Assembly (NCBI RefSeq): GCF_000293885.2
Contig: NZ_CP010945.1
Coordinates: forward strand, 4,608,001-4,672,000
Origin: Pseudomonas fluorescens NCIMB 11764
GTDB taxonomy: Bacteria > Pseudomonadota > Gammaproteobacteria > Pseudomonadales > Pseudomonadaceae
Reading direction: 5' to 3'
DNA length: 64,000 nucleotides
The first letter of the stretch is position 1; each line of letters begins with the position of its first letter. Shown one piece after another: positions 18,518 through 27,799 of this stretch. Below the pieces are notes generated by a model. The model saw only the letters and a list, made by a program, of their open reading frames with translations, was not told where the DNA came from and searched no databases. The translations under genes and the position numbers were made by a program.

Positions 18518-20221
18518 TCATTGCATCACGTACCGACCGGGGGCCGATTCAAGTGCAGGATACTGCGCATTGCCGCTGTGCGGCGCCGAAGGCTGGCGTT
18601 CGCCGCCGTGTTCGGCGAGCCAGGCGAACCAGTCGTTCCACCAGCTGCCGGGATGTTGCTCGGCATTCTTGAACCAGGTATCGGGGTTTTTCGTGACCCG
18701 GTTATTGGTCCAGTAATGGCGCTTCTCCTTGGCGGGCGGGTTGATGACCCCGGCGATATGCCCCGAAGCGCCCAGTACGAAGCGTTTGGTGCCGGACAGC
18801 AGTTCGGTGCTGGCATAGGCGCTTCGCCAAGGCACGATGTGATCGTCATGGGTAGCGAGGATGTACGCCGGCGCGTCGATGGCGCGCAGATCGAGCCTGG
18901 CGCCGCAGCAGTCCAGCTCGCCGGATTTCAGATCGTTCTGCAAATAGGTGTGGCGCAAATACCAGCAATACATCGGGCCGGGAAGGTTGGTGCTGTCGTT
19001 GTTCCAGAACAGCAAATCGAGAGGGATCGGCTTCTGGCCCTTGAGGTACTTGTCGACGTTGTAGTTCCACCACAAATCATTGGGGCGCAACAGCGAGAAG
19101 GTGTTGCCCATGTCCTCGCCCTTGAACAGGCCGATGGGGCCGTCAACGCCACCGATGGTGCGCTCGCGGTAAGCCACCAGTTGCTCGTCGACGAAGATGT
19201 CGATAGGGCCGGTGTCGAGGTAGTCCAGGAACGTGGTCAACAGGCTCACGCTGCCGATTTCGCGATCACCGCGGGCCGCCAGCACCGCCAGCGCGGTGCT
19301 CAGCAGCGTGCCGCCGATGCAGAAACCGACGCAATTGGGCCGTTGCTCGCCGCTGATTTCACGGGTCACTTGCAGGCCTTTGATGATGCCGGTTTCGATC
19401 AGGTCGTCCCACGTGGTGCCTGCATGTGCCTGATCGAAGTTGCGCCACGACATCAGAAACACTGGATGACCTTGTTGCAACAGGTGGCGAACCATCGAGT
19501 TGTCCGGGCGCAGGTCAAGGATGTAGTACTTGTTGATCGACGGCGGGACGATGAACACCGGTCGCCGGTATTGGGTGTCGCTTTGCGGGTAGTACTGAAT
19601 CAACTGGAAGAGGTCGTTCTCGAATACCACTTCGCCGGGCGTGCTGGCCAGGTCGACGCCAACCTTGAAGGCGCCGCTGTCGCACTGGCGCATCTTGCCT
19701 TCCTGCAGGTCGCTGGCCAGGTGCAACAGGCCCGTGAGCAGGCTGGCGCCTTGAGTGTCCGCGGCCCGCTGCAGGGCATCAGGATTGCTCACCAGAAAAT
19801 TGCTCGGCGCGCCTGCGGCGATGGCTTGCTCTACGAGGTACAGCAGGCGCTGGCGGGGTTTCTTGTCTTTGATCGGCAGTTTGTCGAGCAGTTTGAGCAG
19901 GAACCCGGCGTTCAGCAGGTAAAACGCGGCGAGGGAGCCGAACAGCGGCTCGCGCCAGTTGCCACTGGCAAAACGTCGATCCTCAAAGGTGAAGGGCTGG
20001 CCGCTCATCAGCCGGTGCCCGAGGTCCGCCCATTGCAGCTGATAGTCCGACTGGAGGCTGTCCAGGGTGTCGCGCGGCAAGTCGAACCACTCGTTGTATT
20101 CCTGCCCGGTAAACCACGGATTGGTGCTGACCCATAAACGTAATTGTTGCACTGCAAAGGAGGCAATGAACGGAACCTGGCCGGACCAGAAGGTATTGAA
20201 GGTGTGCGCGTTATTGTCCAT
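18518..20221 (-). CDS. phaC: Class I poly(3-hydroxyalkanoate) synthase (PHB synthase)
   Basis: This 567-residue enzyme polymerises 3-hydroxyacyl-CoA, chiefly 3-hydroxybutyryl-CoA, into PHB at the granule surface. The alpha/beta-hydrolase triad is visible: Cys301 in the lipase-like box GFCIGG, Asp460 in DDHIVPW and His488 in GASGHIAGVINP. The GFCxGG box and the NKYYILDL segment are of class I type; class II Pseudomonas synthases have GxCSGG boxes instead. The start ATG at 20221 follows AAGGAG by 6 nt; an upstream in-frame ATG at 20239 lacks such a site. It is the last gene of phaB-phaA-phaC, but a terminator-like hairpin lies just before it. Confidence 0.93.
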   Translation of the reverse strand: MDNNAHTFNTFWSGQVPFIASFAVQQLRLWVSTNPWFTGQEYNEWFDLPRDTLDSLQSDYQLQWADLGHRLMSGQPFTFEDRRFASGNWREPLFGSLAAFYLLNAGFLLKLLDKLPIKDKKPRQRLLYLVEQAIAAGAPSNFLVSNPDALQRAADTQGASLLTGLLHLASDLQEGKMRQCDSGAFKVGVDLASTPGEVVFENDLFQLIQYYPQSDTQYRRPVFIVPPSINKYYILDLRPDNSMVRHLLQQGHPVFLMSWRNFDQAHAGTTWDDLIETGIIKGLQVTREISGEQRPNCVGFCIGGTLLSTALAVLAARGDREIGSVSLLTTFLDYLDTGPIDIFVDEQLVAYRERTIGGVDGPIGLFKGEDMGNTFSLLRPNDLWWNYNVDKYLKGQKPIPLDLLFWNNDSTNLPGPMYCWYLRHTYLQNDLKSGELDCCGARLDLRAIDAPAYILATHDDHIVPWRSAYASTELLSGTKRFVLGASGHIAGVINPPAKEKRHYWTNNRVTKNPDTWFKNAEQHPGSWWNDWFAWLAEHGGERQPSAPHSGNAQYPALESAPGRYVMQ

Positions 20222-20252
20222 GGAACTCCTTGCCCACATCAGTAAACCGGGC

Positions 20253-20285
20253 AGAAAAAAACCGCGGTGCCGGAATTCGGCACCG
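20253..20285 (-). terminator. Intrinsic-terminator hairpin between phaA and phaC
   Basis: Read on the minus strand, CGGTGCCG-AATTC-CGGCACCG is followed by CGGTTTTTTT, a GC stem and T-run of standard intrinsic-terminator form. It sits 36 nt after the phaA stop and about 32 nt before the phaC start. It should reduce read-through into the synthase gene. Confidence 0.82.
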
Positions 20286-20320
20286 TGTCAGCAGTCAAGC
20301 AAGCAGTCCTGTGTTTCTTC

Positions 20321-21499
<1,179 letters not shown>

Positions 21500-21556
21500 G
21501 CATGACCTCATTAAAATTTTGTCCAGCGGGAGCAGGGCGTCCGTGCCCTGATCGAT

Positions 21557-22303
21557 CTACTGCATGTTCATGCCGCCGTTCACCGAGAAGTCGGCGCCGG
21601 TGCTGTAGCCCGATTCATCGGAAGCCAGCCAGGCCACGATCGAAGCGATTTCTTCGGGTTGGCCGAGGCGCCCGACCGGGGTGGCCGCAATCATGGTGTC
21701 GAGGATGTCCGGGCGGATGGCGGCGGTCATGCTGGTCTGGATGTAACCCGGCGAGACGGTGTTGACGGTGACGCCCTTGCCGGACACTTCCCGCGCCAGT
21801 GCCATGGTGAAACCGTGGATGCCGGCTTTGGCCGCGCTGTAATTGGTCTGGCCGAACTGGCCGCGTTGACCGTTGATCGAAGAAATGTTGATGACCCGTC
21901 CCCAGCCCTTGGCCAGCATGCCTTCGATCACCTGTTTGGTGGTGTTGAACAGGCCGCTGAGGTTGGTGCCGATCACCGCGTTCCAGTCTTCGGGGGTCAG
22001 TTTGCGAAAGGACGCATCACGGGTAATGCCGGCGTTGTTGACCAGCACGTCCACCGCTCCGAATTGTTCGTGGGCCGTCTCGAAAGCCTTGCGCGTCGAC
22101 TCCCAGTCGGTGATGTCGCCGTAGATGCACTCGAACTGGTAACCCGCTGCCAGCTGGGTGGCAATCCAGTCGTTCTTGCGGGCGGAATCGGCGCTGCAAC
22201 CGACGATGACCTTGAATCCTTCTTTGTACAGGCGCTGGCTTATGGCCGTGCCAATCCCACCCATACCACCCGTGACCAACGCAATACGACCAAGCGACTT
22301 CAT
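21557..22303 (-). CDS. phaB: NADPH-dependent acetoacetyl-CoA reductase
   Basis: This 248-residue SDR enzyme reduces acetoacetyl-CoA to (R)-3-hydroxybutyryl-CoA. The cofactor motif is TGGMGGIG (11-18). NNAGITRDASF, the catalytic Ser in INISSINGQRGQ and the Tyr155-x3-Lys159 pair (YSAAK) match PhaB of Ralstonia-type loci. The ATG at 22303, with GGAG 5-8 nt upstream, is the correct start; a longer frame back to 22411 would add 36 residues lacking family similarity. It is the first gene of the phaBAC operon and is divergent from the AraC-type regulator. Confidence 0.93.
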   Translation of the reverse strand: MKSLGRIALVTGGMGGIGTAISQRLYKEGFKVIVGCSADSARKNDWIATQLAAGYQFECIYGDITDWESTRKAFETAHEQFGAVDVLVNNAGITRDASFRKLTPEDWNAVIGTNLSGLFNTTKQVIEGMLAKGWGRVINISSINGQRGQFGQTNYSAAKAGIHGFTMALAREVSGKGVTVNTVSPGYIQTSMTAAIRPDILDTMIAATPVGRLGQPEEIASIVAWLASDESGYSTGADFSVNGGMNMQ

Positions 22304-22584
22304 AAGCTCCAATCCTTTTTTGTTTTTGCGCTGCAAGATGGGCGATTGTTCGGTATTGGCAAGGGATGCGGAAGTGTTGGGAGGTGACGGTGTGGTGTCC
22401 AACGGTGCCATGCGCGGTTTGGCGACTCCGATGCGACGAATGGCCTGAAACAGTGGCTAAAGGTGAGGACTACCTATACTGGGATCAATATTGGCAACGA
22501 CATCACCCGTTAGAATTTTGATTCATCGCAGATCAGTCATGGCTCCGGACAGGATGTCCGGCTCCACAGGTCATTGAGGACGCC

Positions 22585-23622
22585 ATGTATAAAATGAGTT
22601 CAGGCTATGCCAGCGTGCTGGTAAATACGCTCTCGGCTCAAGGACTGGATGTTGCCAGTCTGTGTCGGGAGGCTGGACTAGACATTGATCTCGCCAATAA
22701 ACCCGGAGCGTTTTGCGAGCGAAAGGCCATCTATCGACTCTGGGAACTGGCCGCTGAGGCCTCGGGCGATCCGGACATTGGCCTACGGGCCTATGGCAGT
22801 TTCCACCCCGGCAGCTTTCAGATCGTGGGCTACACCATGATGTCCAGCCTGAATCTGAAAAAAGCCCTTGAACGCCTGGTCCGTTTCAGTCCGTTGATTG
22901 GCACCGGGTTCAGCCTTTTCTTTACTTCGGAACAGCAACATTACCGTCTGTCCGGGCTCGACCATCAACAGCAGGGGTCGGTCAAGCCGCGGCAATACAC
23001 CGATGCCGGGCTGGCATCATTGCTGGGTTTCTGTCGCAAGCTGTCGGGCGGCAACGCACCGCAACCCTTGAGCGTTGAGTTCACTTATCCCGAGCCCGAA
23101 GACATCTCCGAGCATCAGCGGCTGTTTGGCTGCAATCTGCAGTTCGACGCGGCTTACGACAGCATTTTGTTTGACCGGGAGGAGCTGATGCGGCCTTTGA
23201 GTATGGCCAACGAAGCGTTGGCGGTGCTGCATGACAGCTTCGCCGAGGCGCAGCTGGACCTGCTGTTCGGTTTTTGCATTGTCGGCCGGATTCGCGCGCT
23301 GATTACCGAGCGCTTGAGTCAGGGGCAGGGGCAGTGCGACATGGAATCGATCGCGGCGGCGTTGAACATCAGCAAACGAACACTGCAACGTGCGCTGGAA
23401 AAGGAAGGGACACAATTCAGGGACGTGCTGAACGCGGTGCGTCGACAACTGGCGGATTTCTACCTGCGTCATTCTCACTTCAACATGAAGCATGTCGCGT
23501 ATCTCCTTGGTTTTCATGATCACAGCAGCTTCAACAAAGCCTGCAGCCGCTGGTTTGGCATGACGCCGGGGCAGTACCGGTCCGATGAATCGTTTGAGAT
23601 CGAGGAAGCCGCGCCGGTGTGA
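22585..23622 (+). CDS. phbR: AraC-family regulator of the PHB operon (PhbR-like)
   Basis: This 345-residue regulator has an N-terminal ligand-type domain of the arabinose-binding/OruR kind (residues about 20-200) and a C-terminal AraC DNA-binding domain. In that domain AAALNISKRTLQRALEKEG forms the first helix-turn-helix and VAYLLGFHDHSSFNKACSRWFGMTPGQYR the second. It is divergent from phaB across a 281-nt promoter region, as is the phbR-phbBAC arrangement I recall from Pseudomonas sp. 61-3. Activation of phaBAC is inferred from that position. The effector is unknown. The start ATG at 22585 has GAGGA about 8 nt upstream. Confidence 0.83.
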   Translation: MYKMSSGYASVLVNTLSAQGLDVASLCREAGLDIDLANKPGAFCERKAIYRLWELAAEASGDPDIGLRAYGSFHPGSFQIVGYTMMSSLNLKKALERLVRFSPLIGTGFSLFFTSEQQHYRLSGLDHQQQGSVKPRQYTDAGLASLLGFCRKLSGGNAPQPLSVEFTYPEPEDISEHQRLFGCNLQFDAAYDSILFDREELMRPLSMANEALAVLHDSFAEAQLDLLFGFCIVGRIRALITERLSQGQGQCDMESIAAALNISKRTLQRALEKEGTQFRDVLNAVRRQLADFYLRHSHFNMKHVAYLLGFHDHSSFNKACSRWFGMTPGQYRSDESFEIEEAAPV

Positions 23623-23643
23623 CTTTCCCTGCGGGGGCGGGGT

Positions 23644-23742
23644 TGTGTGGCGAGGGAGCTTGCTCCCGCTCGGCTGCGAAGCAGTCGCAAGGATTTTGGG
23701 GCCGCTTCGCGACCCAGCGGGAGCAAGCTCCCTCGCCACACA
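23644..23742. repeat. REP pair with 27-bp perfect stem
   Basis: A left arm beginning TGTGTGGCGAGGGAGC (23644-23670) and its exact complement (23716-23742) flank smaller stems. It lies between the convergent phbR and DUF3141 genes and is the clearest two-copy REP unit in the window. Confidence 0.8.
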
Positions 23743-23767
23743 CAGGCCCGCTCCCACAGGTTGCTCA

Positions 23768-26152
23768 TCAGGGTGCGGGAGGTTTCTTCGCGCCTTTTTT
23801 GCCCTTTGCGGGTTTGTGCGTTTTTGCCGGCGTTACTGGCGCGATCGGTTCAGGGCTAACCACTGGAACCGGATCGGCTTCGTCGGGTGAGCGGGTCAGG
23901 CTGAACCCCGGCAGCGGCACATCGAGCAGCGTGTGCAGCTCGCACCAGAACGGGTTGTCCGCACCGTTGGTCTGCAGTTCCGGCAGCAAATTGGCGACAG
24001 CCGCCAGCACTTGTTGGCGTTCTTCGACCGCACCCAGCATCAGGGGCAGGCTGTCCAGGCTTTCCTGAGGGTGGGTGGCAACCAGCAGTTTTTGCAGACG
24101 AAGGGTTTCACGGAGGTCCAGCGGCTCGGCGCTGTAGTCCTGCAGCAGCACTTGCAGTTGCAGGATCAGTTTCTCGACGCTTTGCTTGCCCGGTTCATCG
24201 CCGTCGCGGCCCAACAGGAACAGGATCCGGATCAAGGCTTCCATCAAACCACCAAGGGGCAGGGCGTCCTGAAGGCGTTCGGTCAGGGCTTTATCATGCT
24301 GCCTGGCATGCGCCTGGAGATCTCGCCCCGGAGTATTGCCGGCGAGGCTATTGAGGACGCCATACACGCCATAAAAACTCATCTCCTGAGCGGCATCACG
24401 CAGGTCCCGATAGCCGTTCAAGGCGTCCTGTATCTGGTTGGAAAACAGTTCCTGCCAGGCCAGCAACGGATTGGACGGGCTGGCGGGATGTCGCTCCTTG
24501 TTCACTTGAGCGGCACTGCCCGCCAGCCACCAGAGCGCCGGGTTCATACTGTTCCACATCACCTGTTGCTGGTGAAACGGGTGGGCCTTGCGCATCAGTT
24601 CGGCGGTCGGCTCGTTGATCAACTGACGCAACCACGGCCGTACAAATCCGTCATAAAGCGTGTTGTTGAAATCAGAGGCACGTTCGACCAGTGCGAACTC
24701 GCGATCGTCGTCACGGGGCGGCTGCACTTTACCGTGGATGTCGGCGATACGCCTTCGCTCGAAACGCACGGCGTACGGCGTATCCGAGTTTTCCGGCAGG
24801 TCATCGATGAGCATTTCATAGAGTCCGCCCGGCAACTCATTGATCGCGTCGACCGCGCCCAGCAACTCACGGTGTTCACGCCGCGCCACTTCACCCGACA
24901 CGAAGATGCCCAGGTGACCGATGCTCGCGTGCCGCAGGTAAACGATTGTGCGACCGGCATTTTGCAGGGCGAGATCGCTGGGATAGACGTCGGTGATCCA
25001 GTCCAGCGCCTGTTGTGGCGAGGTGATGTTGTCGCCATAGGAGCAGAACACTACCACCGGCACTTCGATGCGTTTAAGGTCGAGCCCGCTGCTCTTGCGC
25101 CCGAGGCCGCCGGACAGCTGATTGCCGATGAACAGGTCGTCGACAATCATTTCGATCTCTTCGCCATTGAGCAGGGTCGGGCTGCCCCACCAGCGTTCGA
25201 AGTCCAGAAAGCGCGGGGCTTCGCTGTCGACTTCGCTGAACAGGTGGTAGTACTTGCCCCACCAGGTGTTGGCCGGGTCGAGGCTTTCGAAATTGCTCAC
25301 CAGCCAGGTGCCGTCGAAACGGTCATTGCCCAGGTCGCTGCCCAGGCGCGCCATCCAGCCGCCACCCAGCAAACCGCCGGTGTAGCGCATCGGATTGCGC
25401 CCGTTGACGCCGGCCCAGTACGACAAAGGTGCACCATTGACGATGATCAGTCCTGGCAGTTCCGGGCGGGTCGCCGCCAGGCCCATCAATGCCCAGCCGG
25501 CCTGGCAGTTGCCGATCACCACGGGTTTTGCGCTGGCGGGATGTCGCGCGCTGACTTCTTCGAGGAACCGCGCCTGGGCTTCAACGATGTCCGCCAGGGT
25601 CTGCCCGGGGCATGGCGAATGGCTGAACGAGATGAAGTAGGTCGGATGGCCGGCGCGCAGGCTTTCGCCGATGACTGAATCCTGCTTGAAACCGCCAATC
25701 CCCGAGCCGTGACCGCCGCGTGGGTCAATGATGATCACCGGCTGTTTTTTGCTGTCGAGCCGTTGCCCTGGCCCTGCGAGGATCTGCAGCAACGAGTAGT
25801 TGACCGGGCGAAGCAGGTCTTCGCCGGCGATCAGGGTTTCATGATTGAACTTGAGCAGCAGCGGATACCCGGCGCGTTCGTGGGCCAGGGTGTTGTCGCC
25901 ACGCTGACGCAAGGTGTCCCAGAACAGCACGCTGCGTTGGCCCAGGTCGGTGAGGTATTCCTGCCAGTCAGCGGCGTTCGGCTGGGTGAGTAGCCCAAGG
26001 CTGGAAGGCGCGTAGGTTTTGGCCTGGCGCTGTTGCACGGCGTCGAGAACGTTGAGGGTGTTGAGGCGCTGGAGATGGTTCAGGTGCTCGAACAACCCGG
26101 ACGGGGCTGAAAGCCCTTCATCTTGCAGCGCAATATTTTCTTCCTGACCCAT
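23768..26152 (-). CDS. DUF3141 protein with PHA-synthase-like triad
   Basis: This 794-residue protein of the DUF3141 family is often found beside PHB genes, and its role is not established. Residues about 135-430 look like an alpha/beta-hydrolase core: IIIDPRGGHGSGIGG (oxyanion region), a nucleophile elbow GNCQAGW with Cys216, Asp374 in CSYGDNITSPQQAL, and His413 in HASIGHLGIFVSG. These align by order and context with Cys301, Asp460 and His488 of the PHB synthase upstream. The C-terminal 350 residues are mostly helical and end in a Lys/Pro/Ala-rich tail (PAKGKKGAKKPPAP) like those of phasins or DNA-binding granule proteins. The gene is divergent from the phasin gene, with two candidate PhaR sites between them. 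It may act in PHA metabolism, for example as a thioesterase, transferase or granule enzyme, but this is inference. Confidence 0.8.
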   Translation of the reverse strand: MGQEENIALQDEGLSAPSGLFEHLNHLQRLNTLNVLDAVQQRQAKTYAPSSLGLLTQPNAADWQEYLTDLGQRSVLFWDTLRQRGDNTLAHERAGYPLLLKFNHETLIAGEDLLRPVNYSLLQILAGPGQRLDSKKQPVIIIDPRGGHGSGIGGFKQDSVIGESLRAGHPTYFISFSHSPCPGQTLADIVEAQARFLEEVSARHPASAKPVVIGNCQAGWALMGLAATRPELPGLIIVNGAPLSYWAGVNGRNPMRYTGGLLGGGWMARLGSDLGNDRFDGTWLVSNFESLDPANTWWGKYYHLFSEVDSEAPRFLDFERWWGSPTLLNGEEIEMIVDDLFIGNQLSGGLGRKSSGLDLKRIEVPVVVFCSYGDNITSPQQALDWITDVYPSDLALQNAGRTIVYLRHASIGHLGIFVSGEVARREHRELLGAVDAINELPGGLYEMLIDDLPENSDTPYAVRFERRRIADIHGKVQPPRDDDREFALVERASDFNNTLYDGFVRPWLRQLINEPTAELMRKAHPFHQQQVMWNSMNPALWWLAGSAAQVNKERHPASPSNPLLAWQELFSNQIQDALNGYRDLRDAAQEMSFYGVYGVLNSLAGNTPGRDLQAHARQHDKALTERLQDALPLGGLMEALIRILFLLGRDGDEPGKQSVEKLILQLQVLLQDYSAEPLDLRETLRLQKLLVATHPQESLDSLPLMLGAVEERQQVLAAVANLLPELQTNGADNPFWCELHTLLDVPLPGFSLTRSPDEADPVPVVSPEPIAPVTPAKTHKPAKGKKGAKKPPAP

Positions 26153-26263
26153 CGTGAACTCCTGACGCCATGCGTGGGAATGTTGCCCTGACTAATAGAA
26201 GCCAAGCCGGCCATTCGATTTTCACGAGTGTATAGGGAATATCAGTCGAGGAAGCGAACTTTA

Positions 26264-26312
26264 TTGTGCGCTGCACAAAATAGCCATTGCCAAATGGTTT
26301 TGTGCACTGCAA
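26264..26312. promoter_or_regulatory. Two candidate PhaR operators in the phasin/DUF3141 promoter region
   Basis: TTGTGC-GCT-GCACAA (26264-26278) is a perfect 15-bp palindrome, and TTGTGC-ACT-GCAATA (26300-26314) is a near copy centred 36 bp away. Both contain TGC-N3-GCA, the kind of core bound by PhaR regulators. They lie in the 242-nt divergent gap, about 80-130 nt before the phasin start. The second overlaps a possible TTGCCA -35 to CAATAT -10 region (a weak promoter match). Confidence 0.62.
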
Positions 26313-26394
26313 TATCAATTCGGCGCGATGACTGGCAGGATCGCTATCGCGTCCTCAGGCCCATCCGGGCCTTCCCGTACCAGGAGATCCAAGC

Positions 26395-26964
26395 ATGTCT
26401 TTTTTCAACCCGGAAAATCTGCAAACCGCTCAGAAAGCCAACCTCGACCTGCTGCAGCAAATCAGCGGCAAAGTGTTCGCCAGCGTTGAACAGCTGAGCC
26501 AGCTGCAGTTCAAGGCACTGCGCGACTCCACCGAAGAACATTTCGAAGGCGTTCGCAAATTGCTCGCCGTGCGCGATGCCCAAGGCTTTGCTGACTTGCA
26601 GGCATCGTTCACCCAGCCGAGCGCGCAAAGCGAACGCCTGGCCGAGTTCAATCGTCAGGTTCAGGCGCTGATCGTGGGTACGCAGTCGGACATCGCCAAA
26701 CTGACGTCGAGTCAGGTCGAGGCTGGCACCCAGCAGGTGAATGAGTTTGTTGAGTCGATCAGCAAACATGCACCGGCCGGCTCCGAGCCTGTAGTGGCTG
26801 CATTCAAGTCGGGCCTGGCGAATGCCGGTACGGTGTTTGAAAGCGCACAGAAAGCCGTGAAACAGGCTTCCGATGTGGCTCAGAGCAATTTTGACGCCGC
26901 CACTGCCGCTGCCGCCAAAGCGGCGCCAGAAGCCAGCGCCAAGACCACCAGCGGTAACAAGTAA
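26395..26964 (+). CDS. phaP: Phasin family granule-associated protein
   Basis: This 189-residue, amphipathic, Gln/Ala/Ser-rich helical protein coats PHA granules and controls their number and size. The family start SFFNPENLQTAQKANLDLLQQISGK (read in parts) and the long heptad-like helices through residue 150 are typical. It ends in an Ala/Lys-rich tail (AAAAKAAPEASAKTTSGNK). A clear AGGAG ribosome site precedes the ATG. It is convergent with phaR, with a shared terminator between them, and divergent from the DUF3141 gene. Repression by PhaR through the two upstream palindromes is likely. Confidence 0.9.
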   Translation: MSFFNPENLQTAQKANLDLLQQISGKVFASVEQLSQLQFKALRDSTEEHFEGVRKLLAVRDAQGFADLQASFTQPSAQSERLAEFNRQVQALIVGTQSDIAKLTSSQVEAGTQQVNEFVESISKHAPAGSEPVVAAFKSGLANAGTVFESAQKAVKQASDVAQSNFDAATAAAAKAAPEASAKTTSGNK

Positions 26965-26988
26965 GTCAAATCAGGCCGGCGGCACAAG

Positions 26989-27028
26989 AAATGGCGATGG
27001 GTTTATTCCCCATCGCCATTTTTTTTCG
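26989..27028. terminator. Terminator between phasin and phaR
   Basis: AATGGCGATGGG-TTTATT-CCCCATCGCCATT is followed by TTTTTT. It terminates the phasin transcript. Because the stem overlaps the last codons of phaR on the opposite strand, it is a tightly packed convergent junction. Leftward, the hairpin is followed by only a short T-poor stretch. Confidence 0.88.
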
Positions 27029-27560
27029 GCCCGCTATCGGTGCCGGGCTTGGCGCCAAACATGCCGAACAGGTTCTGGGTATTGAGGTACAAGGCCTTGG
27101 ACTGGTCGACATACTGGCGCATCAGGTCCTGCATGACCGGCGCCTGTTGGTGCATGAAGTCGCTCCACGCTTCGGACGATTGCGCACCGGTCTGGGACTG
27201 GATGTCGATGACGGTCTGGATACTTTTGTCCAGGTAGCTGCCCAGTACACCCTGATACGGACCGTAGAACTGGATAATCCCCATCAGCATGTCGCTGGTG
27301 AATATCGGCTCACCGCCGCTTTCGGCTTCCAGAATCACTTGCAGCAGGATGCTGCGCGTCAGATCCTCGCCAGACTTGGCATCGACCACCTGAAACGCAA
27401 TCTTGTCGACGACCAACTGGCGTATGTCCGCCAGGGTCAGGTGACTGCTGGTGTGGGTGTCATACAGTCGGCGATTGGGATACTTCTTGATCAGGCGGGG
27501 GGTGTTCCGACTGTTATCTGGCATGCGGGGCGTCTCGTGGCGAGCCTGGTTTTCAGGCAT
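27003..27560 (-). CDS. phaR: PHA synthesis repressor PhaR
   Basis: This 185-residue regulator senses nascent PHA granules and represses phasin (and often its own) transcription. The N-terminal PHB/PHA-accumulation DNA-binding domain is clear: LIKKYPNRRLYDTHTSSHLTLADI, then IRQLVVDKIAFQVVDAKSGEDLTRSILLQVI read in parts. A PHB-accumulation regulatory domain follows (FTSDMLMGIIQFYGPYQGVLGSYLDKSI). The C-terminus is Gly/Lys/Asp-rich. Two starts are possible: 27560 (MPENQ, AGGT upstream) or 27524 (MPDNS, nearer the conserved domain). Gene order phaR-phasin-DUF3141 resembles the phbFPX group I recall for Pseudomonas sp. 61-3. Confidence 0.92.
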   Translation of the reverse strand: MPENQARHETPRMPDNSRNTPRLIKKYPNRRLYDTHTSSHLTLADIRQLVVDKIAFQVVDAKSGEDLTRSILLQVILEAESGGEPIFTSDMLMGIIQFYGPYQGVLGSYLDKSIQTVIDIQSQTGAQSSEAWSDFMHQQAPVMQDLMRQYVDQSKALYLNTQNLFGMFGAKPGTDSGPKKNGDGE

Positions 27561-27642
27561 CTTAACCTACAATGGCTGCGGCCGCGGGATGGTGTCGGGG
27601 GAGGGATACCAGGTTCAACATCTTCAGTGCTTCTGTAGCCGT

Positions 27643-27719
27643 CTTCGCGAGCAAGCCCGCTCCCACAGGGGACTTGCGAACACTGAAGATCCAATGTGTG
27701 TGCGGGCTTGCTCGCGAAG
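27643..27719. repeat. REP-like inverted repeat (TTCGCGAGCAAGCCCGC family)
   Basis: CTTCGCGAGCAAGCCCGC (27643-27660) pairs exactly with GCGGGCTTGCTCGCGAAG (27702-27719). A further ATCTTCAGTG/CACTGAAGAT pair (27620 and 27681) interleaves with it. It lies upstream of phaR and past the end of the second OprD gene. Confidence 0.75.
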
Positions 27720-27745
27720 AGGCCCGCAATCACAGCGAAAATCCG

Positions 27746-27779
27746 AAAAAAAAGAGGACTGCGCCGCAAAGCGAGTCCC
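27746..27779 (-). terminator. Terminator after the leftward OprD porin gene
   Basis: On the minus strand, GGACTCGC and GCGCAGTCC form an imperfect stem with a loop near TTTG, followed by TCTTTTTTTT. It begins about 20 nt after the porin stop codon. Confidence 0.7.
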
Positions 27780-27799
27780 CTTTGTGAAACCTGAATCGG

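Noticed and set aside
18437..20137. 566-codon rightward open frame opposite phaC
   Set aside because: GC-rich antisense shadow of a real gene; the opposite strand has the full PHB synthase with its catalytic triad and ribosome site.
18518..20221. Class II (medium-chain) PHA synthase assignment
   Set aside because: The lipase-like box is GFCIGG rather than GxCSGG, and the gene is in an operon with phaA and phaB, as for class I synthases.
23933..25678. 581-codon rightward frame opposite the DUF3141 gene
   Set aside because: Antisense shadow with no recognisable motif; the leftward gene has coherent domain structure.
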